Source: Gemmataceae bacterium
Lineage (GTDB): Bacteria; Planctomycetota; Planctomycetia; Gemmatales; Gemmataceae
Assembly (NCBI GenBank): GCA_009691845.1
Contig: SIAJ01000035.1
Coordinates: forward strand, 1-51,248
Reading direction: 5' to 3'
DNA length: 51,248 bases
Below the pieces are notes generated by a model, which was not told where the DNA came from, made no database searches, and saw only the letters and a program-made list of their open reading frames with translations. This document shows positions 7,374-15,642 of the stretch, piece by piece. The position numbers and the translations under genes were made by a program. Within the stretch, counting starts at the first letter, position 1. Each line of letters opens with the position of its first letter.

Positions 7374-9761
7374 ATGGGTAAAAGCAACCGATTTGCGTTC
7401 GTTTACCTGATCATTGGGGTCATGTTTCTGTTCGGCTGGCAGTTCATTCAGAACGCGATATGGCCGCCTCCCCCAAATATCACCCCGCTGACTCCCAAAC
7501 AAACATTGTCGCTCGTGGGGGGTGAACTACCCCTCATGGCCGTGGAAATCGGTGCTCCGGATCTTGCTGCGGCGGAACGCAAACAGCAAGCCAACTGGAT
7601 CCTCGGTACCTTGCTGGGCTCGCCAGTCACGGTTGCTATCGAGAGCGGCATCACGGCCGAGGTCGCGGCCGAGAGGCGAAAGCAAGCGGTCAAGCAAGCT
7701 CCCCACAGCACTCTGTACACGATCGGCAATGGCGAGAAGTCGTTCCACATTCAGGGCCTGCTGACCACCCAGGGTGGCTCCATTCAGCAGATTGTCCTGA
7801 GCGACTTCCAGGAAGCGTCCCGCATGGGCCTGCCGGTGTACCACTCGGACGGTACCAAGAAGCCCTTGCATCTGATACCCGGCGTTCGTGTCCCGCGAAC
7901 CCTGTACATGAAGGACCAGGCCGCGGTCGAGGTTCCCGAGCTTACGGCCGGCCCTCTGACGCTCGATGCAAAGCAAGTCGAGCATCCCTCGTACGTGATG
8001 TACCACTACGAGAGAGAGGGCGACCTTCAGCCTGTCGAGACACTTGGCACACGCGAATGGCGGGTCGTGCGCAATGTGGCTAGCGAGGATTCGCATACCA
8101 TCGCTTTCGAGATCGAACTGGGTGCTCCGTTCTTCGTGCGCATCACCAAGACCTTCACACTCGGCCGGAAGGATTACCATCTCGGGCTTAGCGTCTCGAT
8201 CGTTCCCTGGAATCGTCCTGCAGACGCACGCGTGGAACCGTTCCGCTACCAGATTGCTGGGCCGCGGGCGATGCCGATTGAAGGCGAATGGTACACAAGC
8301 GTCTATCGAACGGGGGTTGTGGGCTTTCCGGGGAGCCGCGGTCTGGAAGACCCACGTCAGGTCGTGACCATGTCCGGCAGCGACAAGTACGAGGCTTCGG
8401 AAAAGAAGCCGATTCGCTATGCCGGCGTGATGCTCCAATACTTCGCAGCCGTGCTGGCCGTGGACAATCAACAATCCGATGGGCAAGGCCGCGATTTCTT
8501 GCACTATGTGCGATTCACGCCCGTGGGTGATCCCGTTCGTGTTGAAGAGAAGAAGACTGATCTCCCCTTCCTCCACGATCTCACGTTCCGTGCGGTGAGC
8601 AAGCCGGTCGATGTCACGCTGCCTGTAACGCACTCTTACGTGCTCTATCATGGCCCGGTAAAAGTCCGATTGCTGAAACAGCTCGAAGGTGAGAAGGCAG
8701 TACCCGAGGAAACCGTCAATCGTTATCGAGACGACCTCAATCTGAGCACACTGACCGACGCGCCGATGCCCAACTGGCTCGGCCGGTTCGCGAATTTCAT
8801 TTTTTGGACCGACATCGTCATCGCTTTCACCAATTTGATTCACTCGATTCTCGGACTGCTCACTCACGTCGTTCCGAACCTGGGTCTATGCGTCATCATC
8901 ATCACGATTGCGGTTCGTGGGCTTCTGCATCCATTGAGTCGGCGACAGATGATCAACGCCAAGATCATGCAAGCAAAGCAGGAGAAGCTTGCTCCGGACC
9001 TCAAGAAACTGATCGAACTGCACGGCAGCGACTTCAACAAACTGAATCAGGAGAAGATGAAGCTCTACAAAGAGCACGGCATCAACCCCGCTGCCGCACT
9101 GGGTGGGTGCCTGCCGTTGCTCTTACAGATGCCGATCTTCATGGGCCTGTACTACGCACTTCAGGAGAGTGTGTTCTTCCGCCTGGAAAGCATATTCGGC
9201 GACTCTTGGATCCCGAATTTAGCCGCACCGGACATGTTGCTCTGGTGGACGGAACAGATTCCGTTTCTATCGACACCGGACGACCTCGGAGCCATGCTCT
9301 ATATCGGGCCGTTCTTGAATTTGCTGCCGCTGATCTCGGTGGGCTTGATGATGTACGTGCAGTCGAAGATGATGCCCAAGTCGGACGATCCGCAGGTTCA
9401 GATGCAGCAGAAGACAATGAAGTTCATGATGATCATCATGCTCTTCTTCTTCTACAAGGTGGCCGCTGGGTTGTGCATTTACTTCATCTGCTCCAGCGTC
9501 TGGGGCATGATTGAACGCAAACTAATCCCCAAGAAGATCGCGATTCCGGGCGATAAGGGCCCCGGCAACGGACCGAAGGACAAGTCGCAACCCACGGAGC
9601 CGAAGGGTTGGCTTGGAAAGAAAAAAGCAGCCTGGAAAGAGAAGTGGGAACGGATTCTCGAAGAGGCCGCCAAGCAACAGAACGCACAGAAAGAAAAACG
9701 ACCCGAACAATCTCCGGGCCAGCAGGGCAATGAAAATCGGAAGAAGAAAAAGAAGCGGTGA
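7374..9761 (+). CDS. yidC: Membrane protein insertase YidC
   Basis: Inserts and folds inner-membrane proteins alone or with Sec. At 795 residues it is far longer than the E. coli protein (about 550). TM1 is at residues 8-25, followed by a large periplasmic domain to about 470. The conserved core begins with amphipathic and TM segments at about 472-520, with the hydrophilic-groove arginine R515 in VRGLLHPLSRRQ. The two-helix hairpin (about 525-570) precedes GCLPLLLQMPIFMGLYYAL, and the last TMs end near 713. The tail of about 80 residues is very basic and ends in KKKKKR. Long basic YidC tails in planctomycetes have been linked to ribosome binding. No rpmH, rnpA or jag is adjacent, but mnmE follows, as in the common yidC-mnmE order. 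Confidence 0.94.
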   Translation: MGKSNRFAFVYLIIGVMFLFGWQFIQNAIWPPPPNITPLTPKQTLSLVGGELPLMAVEIGAPDLAAAERKQQANWILGTLLGSPVTVAIESGITAEVAAERRKQAVKQAPHSTLYTIGNGEKSFHIQGLLTTQGGSIQQIVLSDFQEASRMGLPVYHSDGTKKPLHLIPGVRVPRTLYMKDQAAVEVPELTAGPLTLDAKQVEHPSYVMYHYEREGDLQPVETLGTREWRVVRNVASEDSHTIAFEIELGAPFFVRITKTFTLGRKDYHLGLSVSIVPWNRPADARVEPFRYQIAGPRAMPIEGEWYTSVYRTGVVGFPGSRGLEDPRQVVTMSGSDKYEASEKKPIRYAGVMLQYFAAVLAVDNQQSDGQGRDFLHYVRFTPVGDPVRVEEKKTDLPFLHDLTFRAVSKPVDVTLPVTHSYVLYHGPVKVRLLKQLEGEKAVPEETVNRYRDDLNLSTLTDAPMPNWLGRFANFIFWTDIVIAFTNLIHSILGLLTHVVPNLGLCVIIITIAVRGLLHPLSRRQMINAKIMQAKQEKLAPDLKKLIELHGSDFNKLNQEKMKLYKEHGINPAAALGGCLPLLLQMPIFMGLYYALQESVFFRLESIFGDSWIPNLAAPDMLLWWTEQIPFLSTPDDLGAMLYIGPFLNLLPLISVGLMMYVQSKMMPKSDDPQVQMQQKTMKFMMIIMLFFFYKVAAGLCIYFICSSVWGMIERKLIPKKIAIPGDKGPGNGPKDKSQPTEPKGWLGKKKAAWKEKWERILEEAAKQQNAQKEKRPEQSPGQQGNENRKKKKKR

Positions 9762-9787
9762 TCAAGTGCACTCTCGAAGCCCAGAAA

Positions 9788-9879
9788 GTAGTCGGCACAC
9801 TCCGTGTGCCGTATGCGACTTGCCTTCCGAGTAATCGTTTCCTTTCGAGAAGAAACGGCACCCGGAGTGTGCCTGCTAC
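9788..9879. repeat. REP/inverse-REP pair between yidC and mnmE
   Basis: The left unit is GTAG, one base, then CGGCACAC, loop TCC, GTGTGCCG (9788-9811; 8-bp perfect stem). The right unit (9856-9879) is the same element inverted and ends in CTAC, with a few changes. The 43 bases between them have no visible structure. This is the clearest BIME-like pair in the window and fills most of the yidC-mnmE gap. Confidence 0.85.
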
Positions 9880-9907
9880 ATTGGTCGCAATTGACTGAAA
9901 ATTCAGC

Positions 9908-11218
9908 ATGTCCCCCCTCGACGACACCATTGTCGCTCTCGCGTCTGCCCCTGGACCAGGGGCCCGGGCAGTCGTTCGACTGAGTGGACCCGATGCCTGT
10001 CGAGTTGTCTCCGCGATCTTCGATGCATTTCCCGAATCCCGTGGACTGAGATCCGGCTCGCTGCTCTTGCCGGGTGTCCACTCGCCTCTGCCGGCCGACG
10101 TCTACTTCATGCCCGCACCACGCAGCTACACCGGCCAAGACTGTGTCGAGATTCACACAGTCTCGTCGCCGGCGCTCGTCGATCTGCTCATTTCAACCCT
10201 GCTGAATCAAGGTGCTCGTGCCGCCAATGCCGGCGAGTTCACGATGCGTGCCTTTCTCGGCGGCAAAAAGGACCTGACTCAAGCCGAGGCCGTCGTGGCC
10301 GTGATCGAAGCTGGCACCGAAGACGAGTTGCGGCAGGCCCTCACGCACCTCGCGGGAGGCATGACGCAACCGTTATTCGGGCTCCGCGATGACCTCCTGA
10401 ATTTGCTGGCTGATGTGGAAGCCGGCCTCGATTTCACGGAAGAGGGCTTGCAATTCGTTGCGAAGACGGATTTGCTCCTTCGCCTGAGTGCGGGGCTCGC
10501 GCATCTCACGAACTTGAAGAAGCGACTCGATAACCGCTCGGTTAGCAACCGGCCATTTCGCGTTGCTTTGGTGGGGAAGCCAAATGCGGGCAAGAGCAGC
10601 CTGTTCAATTCGCTCGCAGGAATCTCGGCCGCCATCGTCAGCCCCGTGCCCGGCACCACGCGCGACTATGTGACGCGGGCCGTGACCCTCCAGGGAACCA
10701 ACATCGAACTGATCGACACGGCTGGCCTGCGTGACACGAACGATCGCATCGAGGAACAATCGCAAAGATTGGGTCGACAGCAAGCAGAAAAAGCGGACCT
10801 TGTACTCTGGTGCGTCGAAGCAACGGAATGGAGAGCGGAGCGGCGTCAGCCGCCCGAATTTGAGTCTGCACAAATCGTCATCACCAAGTGCGATCTCTTC
10901 ACCATCGAAACTGAGCATCAAACAACGAGCGCCATGACCGGTCGAGGCGTCATGGATCTTCGCAGAACGCTCGCAGAAAAGGCCAAAACGTCTCGCACGC
11001 CGGCACTCGCTCCGAGTCTCAGCCGCTGCCGGCACCACATCGACAAGTGCCTGAGCCATCTCCGCGCCGCCCATCACGCTGTACTCTTCGACGAACCGGC
11101 CGAGATTCTTGCAATCGAACTGCGCCTCTCACTCGATCAACTCGGCGAAATGGTCGGTGCAATCTACACGGACGACCTGCTCGACCGCGTGTTTAGCCGG
11201 TTCTGCATTGGGAAGTAG
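9908..11218 (+). CDS. mnmE: tRNA uridine-5-carboxymethylaminomethyl modification GTPase
   Basis: With MnmG it makes the cmnm5 modification at wobble U34 of several tRNAs. The 436-residue protein has the N-terminal folate-binding region (about 1-118, with SYTGQDCVEIH and GEFTMRAFLGGKKDLTQAEAV). The helical domain is interrupted by a G domain: G1 GKPNAGKS (223-230), G2 PGTTRD (248-253), G3 DTAG (270-273). G4 reads TKCD (326-329) instead of NKxD, a tolerated variant. The C-terminus CIGK (433-436) holds the catalytic Cys. The start ATG has no obvious Shine-Dalgarno. A strong hairpin follows at 11231-11262. Confidence 0.95.
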   Translation: MSPLDDTIVALASAPGPGARAVVRLSGPDACRVVSAIFDAFPESRGLRSGSLLLPGVHSPLPADVYFMPAPRSYTGQDCVEIHTVSSPALVDLLISTLLNQGARAANAGEFTMRAFLGGKKDLTQAEAVVAVIEAGTEDELRQALTHLAGGMTQPLFGLRDDLLNLLADVEAGLDFTEEGLQFVAKTDLLLRLSAGLAHLTNLKKRLDNRSVSNRPFRVALVGKPNAGKSSLFNSLAGISAAIVSPVPGTTRDYVTRAVTLQGTNIELIDTAGLRDTNDRIEEQSQRLGRQQAEKADLVLWCVEATEWRAERRQPPEFESAQIVITKCDLFTIETEHQTTSAMTGRGVMDLRRTLAEKAKTSRTPALAPSLSRCRHHIDKCLSHLRAAHHAVLFDEPAEILAIELRLSLDQLGEMVGAIYTDDLLDRVFSRFCIGK

Positions 11219-11230
11219 AGACAGAAAGCA

Positions 11231-11262
11231 CGGGAGCCGCGTCGTAGCACTCGCGGCTCCCG
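11231..11262. terminator. Bidirectional terminator hairpin
   Basis: CGGGAGCCGCG and CGCGGCTCCCG form a perfect 11-bp stem around a 10-base loop, followed by TTT on the plus strand. It lies in the 53-base gap between convergent mnmE and the minus-strand gene ending at 11272, and could serve both. Confidence 0.7.
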
Positions 11263-11271
11263 TTTGGAGTA

Positions 11272-12309
11272 TTACCGTTGCGGTGCTGGTTCCGGCGGCA
11301 ACAGCACGGCTGACGGCGTATAGGGCCGTGCTCCAAGCGTTCCGCTCGTTCGCGGATCAAGCCGAGGCAACGGCTCTTCGCTCACTCGGGCTCGCGGACG
11401 GTTCCAGCCGATGTCGCCACTTACTCGTTCGCCGGACCCTCCGGCGGGGATCAGGCCGCGTGCGGCGGGTGGCGGATCAAAATTCGGTCGGGCTGGCGGC
11501 GTGCTATCGAAGACGACCAACTTGCCATCTGCTCCAGGCGGGGCTGGTCGCGCTCCACCAGAGGTCGCAACGGCTTCGCCGCGAGCCACCTTCCGCAAGT
11601 GATCGATCCAGTTCTTTTCCAAATCGTCCACGTTGTTGAAGCCGTAATGTTCCTTGCAGGCCGAATCCCAGCCGGATTGCATTCCGGTCGACACAAAATT
11701 CAAAAACGCTTGCCGATCACTCTTCTCCACGAGATACTTCGTCACGGAATAACCCTGAGCATAGAGCGTCATGACCTGCCGCGGGTATTCCTTCATCCGG
11801 AAAAGGGCCTTGAGCTGGATGCCGTCGCCGGCATTTAGGATCTGCTTGCACAGCTTGTCGTGCCGAGATCGTTCGAGGTCGTCTTCCGAGTAAACAGACC
11901 CACCCTCATCGGCCCAGCGTGGGACCGGCTGGCGGAAGTGATGTGCGAAGACTGTATGGGTGACTTCGTGCGGTAGCACGCTGTGCTTGAGCCGCTCGCG
12001 GGCCCCTTCGATCTGCATCTCCTGATAAACCGTTTGCCCATTGAAGTCGAACGTGGTCGCACCGCCCGCCCCGTTGCCGGTGACGATGACACGCAGTCGG
12101 CACGGCTGCCGCCAAGGGGGCATTTCCTTGCCGAGCCACTCGATCGCTTTTTGCTTGCGGTAATGCTCCGCCAGCTTCGCAAACTCCTCAGCATCGTCCT
12201 GCCGGGCCGTCTCGACCACGAAGTTCGTTGTCTTCACGCTGGCAGCGTCGGCCGTCGCCATCGTGGCAATCAAGGCCAGACTCGTCAGGATGATACGTCG
12301 AGAGCCCAT
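11272..12309 (-). CDS. Exported putative metallopeptidase-like protein (HEVTH motif)
   Basis: A 345-residue secreted protein of unknown function. Residues 1-22 form a signal peptide (MGSRRIILTSLALIATM...). The region VLPHEVTHTVFAHHF has an HExxH motif, followed by WADEGGSVYSED, where a downstream Glu could be the third zinc ligand. This looks like a gluzincin or peptidase-MA-type zinc site seen in many planctomycete proteins of the DUF1570 kind. The last roughly 90 residues are proline-rich and look disordered. The start at 12309 is chosen for the signal peptide and GAGGAG seven bases upstream; a frame nine codons longer exists. Activity is inferred from the motif only. Confidence 0.72.
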   Translation of the reverse strand: MGSRRIILTSLALIATMATADAASVKTTNFVVETARQDDAEEFAKLAEHYRKQKAIEWLGKEMPPWRQPCRLRVIVTGNGAGGATTFDFNGQTVYQEMQIEGARERLKHSVLPHEVTHTVFAHHFRQPVPRWADEGGSVYSEDDLERSRHDKLCKQILNAGDGIQLKALFRMKEYPRQVMTLYAQGYSVTKYLVEKSDRQAFLNFVSTGMQSGWDSACKEHYGFNNVDDLEKNWIDHLRKVARGEAVATSGGARPAPPGADGKLVVFDSTPPARPNFDPPPAARGLIPAGGSGERVSGDIGWNRPRARVSEEPLPRLDPRTSGTLGARPYTPSAVLLPPEPAPQR

Positions 12310-12671
12310 TCCGTTCTCCTCGGTGCGATTCGGCATCCATGCGAAACCCGCTCGGAGAACTTAACTCGCGAATCGCGAGCCAGCGCAAAGCCGTCGAATG
12401 GAATCTCTGGGAAAGCTGTTCGCAAAGTGCGGCTGAAAGGGGACTTAGGGATGGTGACGGTTGGGCAATCCGTCCCGCACTCCGTTTGGATTTGTAATCC
12501 TTACAACCGATACCCGCAGAATTGTTGTGGTTTCTACAATCGGAATCTTTCGTCGCGGGGGCTCGCCGTCCCGCATTCACGACTTTCTCATACTCCTCCC
12601 AACATAATCACCTGATGAAGTTGGCACGTTCCCGGCCATCGCATTTCGCTTTCTCCCCCGGAGTTCCTGAC
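12310..12671. other. Divergent intergenic region
   Basis: About 360 bases between two divergent secreted-protein genes. It should hold both promoters. I see no gene. The only recognisable signal is the sigma54-like site at 12622-12636. An open frame extends back to 12522 from the plus-strand gene but has no Shine-Dalgarno and precedes the signal peptide. Confidence 0.6.
12622..12636 (+). promoter_or_regulatory. Candidate sigma54 (RpoN) promoter
   Basis: TGGCACG, four bases, then CGGC, keeping the essential GG (-24) and GC (-12) at the correct spacing. The -12 half is otherwise poor. It lies 36 bases upstream of the ATG at 12672. A match of this quality can occur by chance in 50 kb. Confidence 0.3.
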
Positions 12672-13391
12672 ATGAGAATGCTTGCAAGTTTCGTACTCTT
12701 TATCGGTCTCGCGGCCTTCTTGGCGGCACCGAGTTCTGCTCAACAACGCCAGCCAGGTGGCCGACAATTCGGCGGTGCTCAGGGTGGCTTTGCCAGCTTG
12801 CTCCGCAACGAAGGAGTTCAAAAAGAACTCAAGATGGAGAAGGAGCAAACCGAGAAGGTCACGGAAGCCACGAAGAAGATCACCGACAAGCACGCCGACG
12901 CCTTCACCAAGCTTCGCGACCTCGAAGCCGAAGAACGCCGTACCAAGAGCGCCGAGCTGACCAAGGTTGTCTCCGAAGAAACGCTGACGGCCGTGACGGA
13001 AATCCTCAAGCCAGAACAGGTCAAGCGTCTGAAGCAAATCGAACTGCAACGAGCCGGCGTCGCTGCTTTCACGCGTGCGGATGTCGAGAAAGCCCTTTCG
13101 ATCAAGGACGAACAGAAGACCAAATTCAAGGCGATCTCGGAAGAGTCCACCACCAAGATGCGTGAGCTTTCAGGCTTCGGCGCTCCGGGCACTCCTCGTC
13201 CCGCACGTCCCGCTCCTGGTGCCGGCCGAGGCCCCGATCAAACCAAGATCACGGCCCTTCGGAAAGAGATGAACGAGAAGGCCATGGCCGTCTGCACGGA
13301 CGATCAGAAGAAGGCTTTCAAGGAACTGACTGGCGAAGCATTCGAAGTACCGGCCACGCCGCGTACTGCTCCGAAGAAGAAGGATGACTGA
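12672..13391 (+). CDS. Secreted helical protein, Spy/LTxxQ-like
   Basis: A 239-residue protein with a clear signal peptide (MRMLASFVLFIGLAAFLAAPSSA), a short Gln/Gly-rich linker and a charged, almost wholly helical body rich in Lys and Glu. The repeated pattern of an LKPEQVKRLKQIELQ-like helix resembles periplasmic Spy/CpxP chaperone-like proteins, and similar secreted proteins are abundant in planctomycetes. The start is set by the signal peptide; the open frame 50 codons upstream is unsupported. It is followed by a REP-like hairpin at 13410-13437. Its role, perhaps envelope protein protection or metal sensing, is a guess. Confidence 0.72.
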   Translation: MRMLASFVLFIGLAAFLAAPSSAQQRQPGGRQFGGAQGGFASLLRNEGVQKELKMEKEQTEKVTEATKKITDKHADAFTKLRDLEAEERRTKSAELTKVVSEETLTAVTEILKPEQVKRLKQIELQRAGVAAFTRADVEKALSIKDEQKTKFKAISEESTTKMRELSGFGAPGTPRPARPAPGAGRGPDQTKITALRKEMNEKAMAVCTDDQKKAFKELTGEAFEVPATPRTAPKKKDD

Positions 13392-13409
13392 GGCATCAGT
13401 CTGTATTTT

Positions 13410-13437
13410 GTAGCACGGCCTTCCTGGGCCGTGCTAC
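13410..13437. repeat. Palindrome GTAGCACGGCC...CTAC
   Basis: GTAGCACGGCC and GGCCGTGCTAC form a perfect 11-bp stem around a six-base TTCCTG loop. It has the GTAG/CTAC ends and TCC-containing loop of the REP-like family and lies 18 bases after a stop codon. It may also work as a transcript 3' end, although no T-run follows. Confidence 0.75.
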
Positions 13438-13502
13438 GGTTGATCTTGGCTTGGAGCTTCTTGTCGAAGGCCTACATTGACTCTCTTACCCTGGAGAGTC
13501 TT

Positions 13503-14246
13503 ATGCCCACATTTCCGACAGCCGACCCTTCTATCCTCGCACGTTTGCAACAGTTTGACACGCCGACCATCTGCAACGTTCTCGAACTCTTCGACTGCCG
13601 GCCCCGCACGTCCGGCTACATGGATGGCCGCATTCAGGCCTGCTTTCCAAAGTTCCCACCAATGGTCGGATATGCCAGCACGGCCACGTTCCGTGCGGGA
13701 TCGCCTCCGCGTAGTGGTGACGTGTATGCTGGCCTCGCCAGGCAGGTTGAACTGATCGCGTCGTCGCCTGGGCCGGCCGTGGTCGTATTTCAGGACCTCG
13801 ACGATCCTTGCACGGCAGCCACGTTTGGCGAAGTGATGTGTACCACCTACAAGGCTTTCGGATGCACGGGGCTCATCACGAGCGGCACCGGTCGAGATCT
13901 TGATCAGGTCGAAGCAATCGGCTTTCCCTGTTTCACGAATGGCACGATCTGCTCGCACGGTTATTGTCAGATCGTTCATCTCGATGGGCCAGTCCGCGTG
14001 GGCGGCATCACGATCAATCCGGGTGATTTGCTGCACGGGGACCGCAACGGCGTGACGACGATTCCGACGGAACTCGCATCGGCCGTGGCCGACGGATGTC
14101 CGGAACTCGCGGCGGCGGAATCGGTCGTGCTCGATTATTTGCGAAAAGGGAACCCGGACGCGAAAGACTACTCGGCCGCCCGCAACGAGTGCCACCGCCG
14201 AATCGAAGAATTGGCCAAGAAGCTGCGAAGAACCGCTCAACGCTAA
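13503..14246 (+). CDS. RraA-like (dimethylmenaquinone methyltransferase-related) protein
   Basis: A 247-residue cytoplasmic protein of the RraA/HMG aldolase superfamily. CTTYKAFGCTGLITSGTGRDLDQ fits the family's GxxGxVxxGxxRD signature, and the later PGDLLHGDRNGV matches the conserved GD..HGD..GV stretch. Members include 4-hydroxy-4-methyl-2-oxoglutarate aldolases and the RNase E inhibitor RraA; the old methyltransferase name is unreliable. The start is the ATG after GGAGAG, and it matches the family N-terminus (LARLQQFDTPTICNVLE). The substrate is unknown, and there is no pathway gene next to it. Confidence 0.82.
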   Translation: MPTFPTADPSILARLQQFDTPTICNVLELFDCRPRTSGYMDGRIQACFPKFPPMVGYASTATFRAGSPPRSGDVYAGLARQVELIASSPGPAVVVFQDLDDPCTAATFGEVMCTTYKAFGCTGLITSGTGRDLDQVEAIGFPCFTNGTICSHGYCQIVHLDGPVRVGGITINPGDLLHGDRNGVTTIPTELASAVADGCPELAAAESVVLDYLRKGNPDAKDYSAARNECHRRIEELAKKLRRTAQR

Positions 14247-14308
14247 TGTTCAAGATTGTGAGGGGTTGCCGCTTCGGTCCGGAGGCCGAAAACGGAAATC
14301 CATTTCGA

Positions 14309-14398
14309 GCACTAATTTTCACTGACCCACACAAATAAGACGCAGGGCCCATGCGATTGTTCATCACGGATTAGTGATGATGAGTGAAGAGTAGTGTT
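14309..14398. repeat. CACTAAT-type inverted-repeat element, diverged copy
   Basis: The left arm CACTAATTTTCACTGACC and a right arm ending in GAGTGAAGAGTAGTGTT are imperfect inverted repeats. The inner sequence shares TTCACTGA and AATAAG with the better copy at 40721-40798. It fills the gap between two convergent genes. Confidence 0.6.
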
Positions 14399-14431
14399 GA
14401 AGCGTCTTTCAGACTCGCTACGAGCGATTCG

Positions 14432-15526
14432 TCACTTCTTCCACAACTTTTCGATGTCGAAATCCGCGTCAGTCGACCGGATTGGCTGGAACTGATCGAA
14501 AAAATAGTACTCGACTTCCCGCCCGGTGTCCGCAAGTGTCACGAGCAAAACGGGCAGGCCATAAGAAGGGGAGCCCTCGTCCGCATCGAAGTACGTGGTC
14601 CGATTACCACCCTTTGGCAACAGCGGTTCCCAGTTCGCCGGGATGATCTCCTCAACCGCTTCCAGGCCAGTAGTCCTTTCCAGTCGCTGCTTGCTGCCGA
14701 CGTATTTCAGTCGGTTGCTCTGTGTCGGGTCACGCTCCATGATTGCGACCACGCGGCTAAACCAGTCGAGCGTGAGGCCCATGCCCCCTTCGCGAATGTC
14801 GAACCGGCTCTTCGAGGTCACGTCTTTGTCCGTGGGCAGACGTGCCACCTTGATTCCCGCGGGACGCAACAGCTCGGGCTCTCGGCCTGTAATGATCTGC
14901 ACTTTATTTTCATACTTGCCCGATGCGTAGACGAGTTCCCGCCCCTGGGCTTCCTTGCCGATCCATTTGATGTGCAGGCTATAGGGCTCTTTGCGAAGCT
15001 TGTACTGAAGAAGTTCTTCCGGCATGGCCTTCGTGCCGATGGTTTCTCGGCGAGTTACCCGGCACTCGAAGCCTTCGAGCCTCGCATAGCGGGACATGGC
15101 TCGCTCGTGCAGCCGCTTCACGGCCTGAGGATTCGTTTCCAATGGAAAAGCAGTTTCCGCGACGGCGCGAGCCCTTTCGATGGGTGCGCGAGTTGCACGA
15201 ACGGGAATCACAACATCCGTAGCGGAGTTCGCCCTGGCTGTCGGCGTGGAAATTAGTGCGTTCTCCGGCCCAGGCGAATTGGGAATCTCCGGAAAATTCA
15301 TATTCGGCGGCTGCGGAATCATGGTGGAAGGATCAGCAAGCGTCGATTCTCGCAAGGCACCGGTGCCCAGAGCAAGTTGCTTATCGAGGCCCTTGCCGAG
15401 ATCGCTCTTGGCCACGCCTTTGGGCGCATCTCGATCTCTTCTTGGATTGATGACGCCACAGCCTGCAAGAAGCAGAGTAGCCAGTACAGAAAAATGGCCG
15501 AACGATCGTCGTGACATGAACCGCAT
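14432..15526 (-). CDS. Probable lipoprotein, DUF1571 family
   Basis: A 364-residue protein with a lipoprotein signal (LATLLLAGCG, Cys at about residue 24 from this start), so it should be lipid-anchored. The C-terminal half contains YARLEGFECRVTRRETI and a pattern of strands ending in a YYFFDQF motif, which I recognise as the DUF1571 family common in planctomycetes, possibly LolA/LolB-like in fold. The middle (about 30-110) is low-complexity and likely a linker. The start could equally be 15517; the frame runs open to 15619 but the extra residues look random. Function is unknown. Confidence 0.65.
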   Translation of the reverse strand: MRFMSRRSFGHFSVLATLLLAGCGVINPRRDRDAPKGVAKSDLGKGLDKQLALGTGALRESTLADPSTMIPQPPNMNFPEIPNSPGPENALISTPTARANSATDVVIPVRATRAPIERARAVAETAFPLETNPQAVKRLHERAMSRYARLEGFECRVTRRETIGTKAMPEELLQYKLRKEPYSLHIKWIGKEAQGRELVYASGKYENKVQIITGREPELLRPAGIKVARLPTDKDVTSKSRFDIREGGMGLTLDWFSRVVAIMERDPTQSNRLKYVGSKQRLERTTGLEAVEEIIPANWEPLLPKGGNRTTYFDADEGSPSYGLPVLLVTLADTGREVEYYFFDQFQPIRSTDADFDIEKLWKK

Positions 15527-15642
15527 CCATGCGGTGAGGGGGGCCAACACACGAGAACGAATACCCGCGTTGTTGAACAGATTCAATGGGGAACAACTAT
15601 TCCCCAAGGTACTCCTCACGCAATTGCATGAGGGCTACTCAT

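Noticed and set aside
7527..8867. 446-codon minus-strand frame inside yidC
   Set aside because: No domain pattern and no ribosome binding site; yidC is certain from its conserved core.
12522..12671. N-terminal extension of the Spy-like protein
   Set aside because: It lacks a ribosome binding site and would bury a clear signal peptide.
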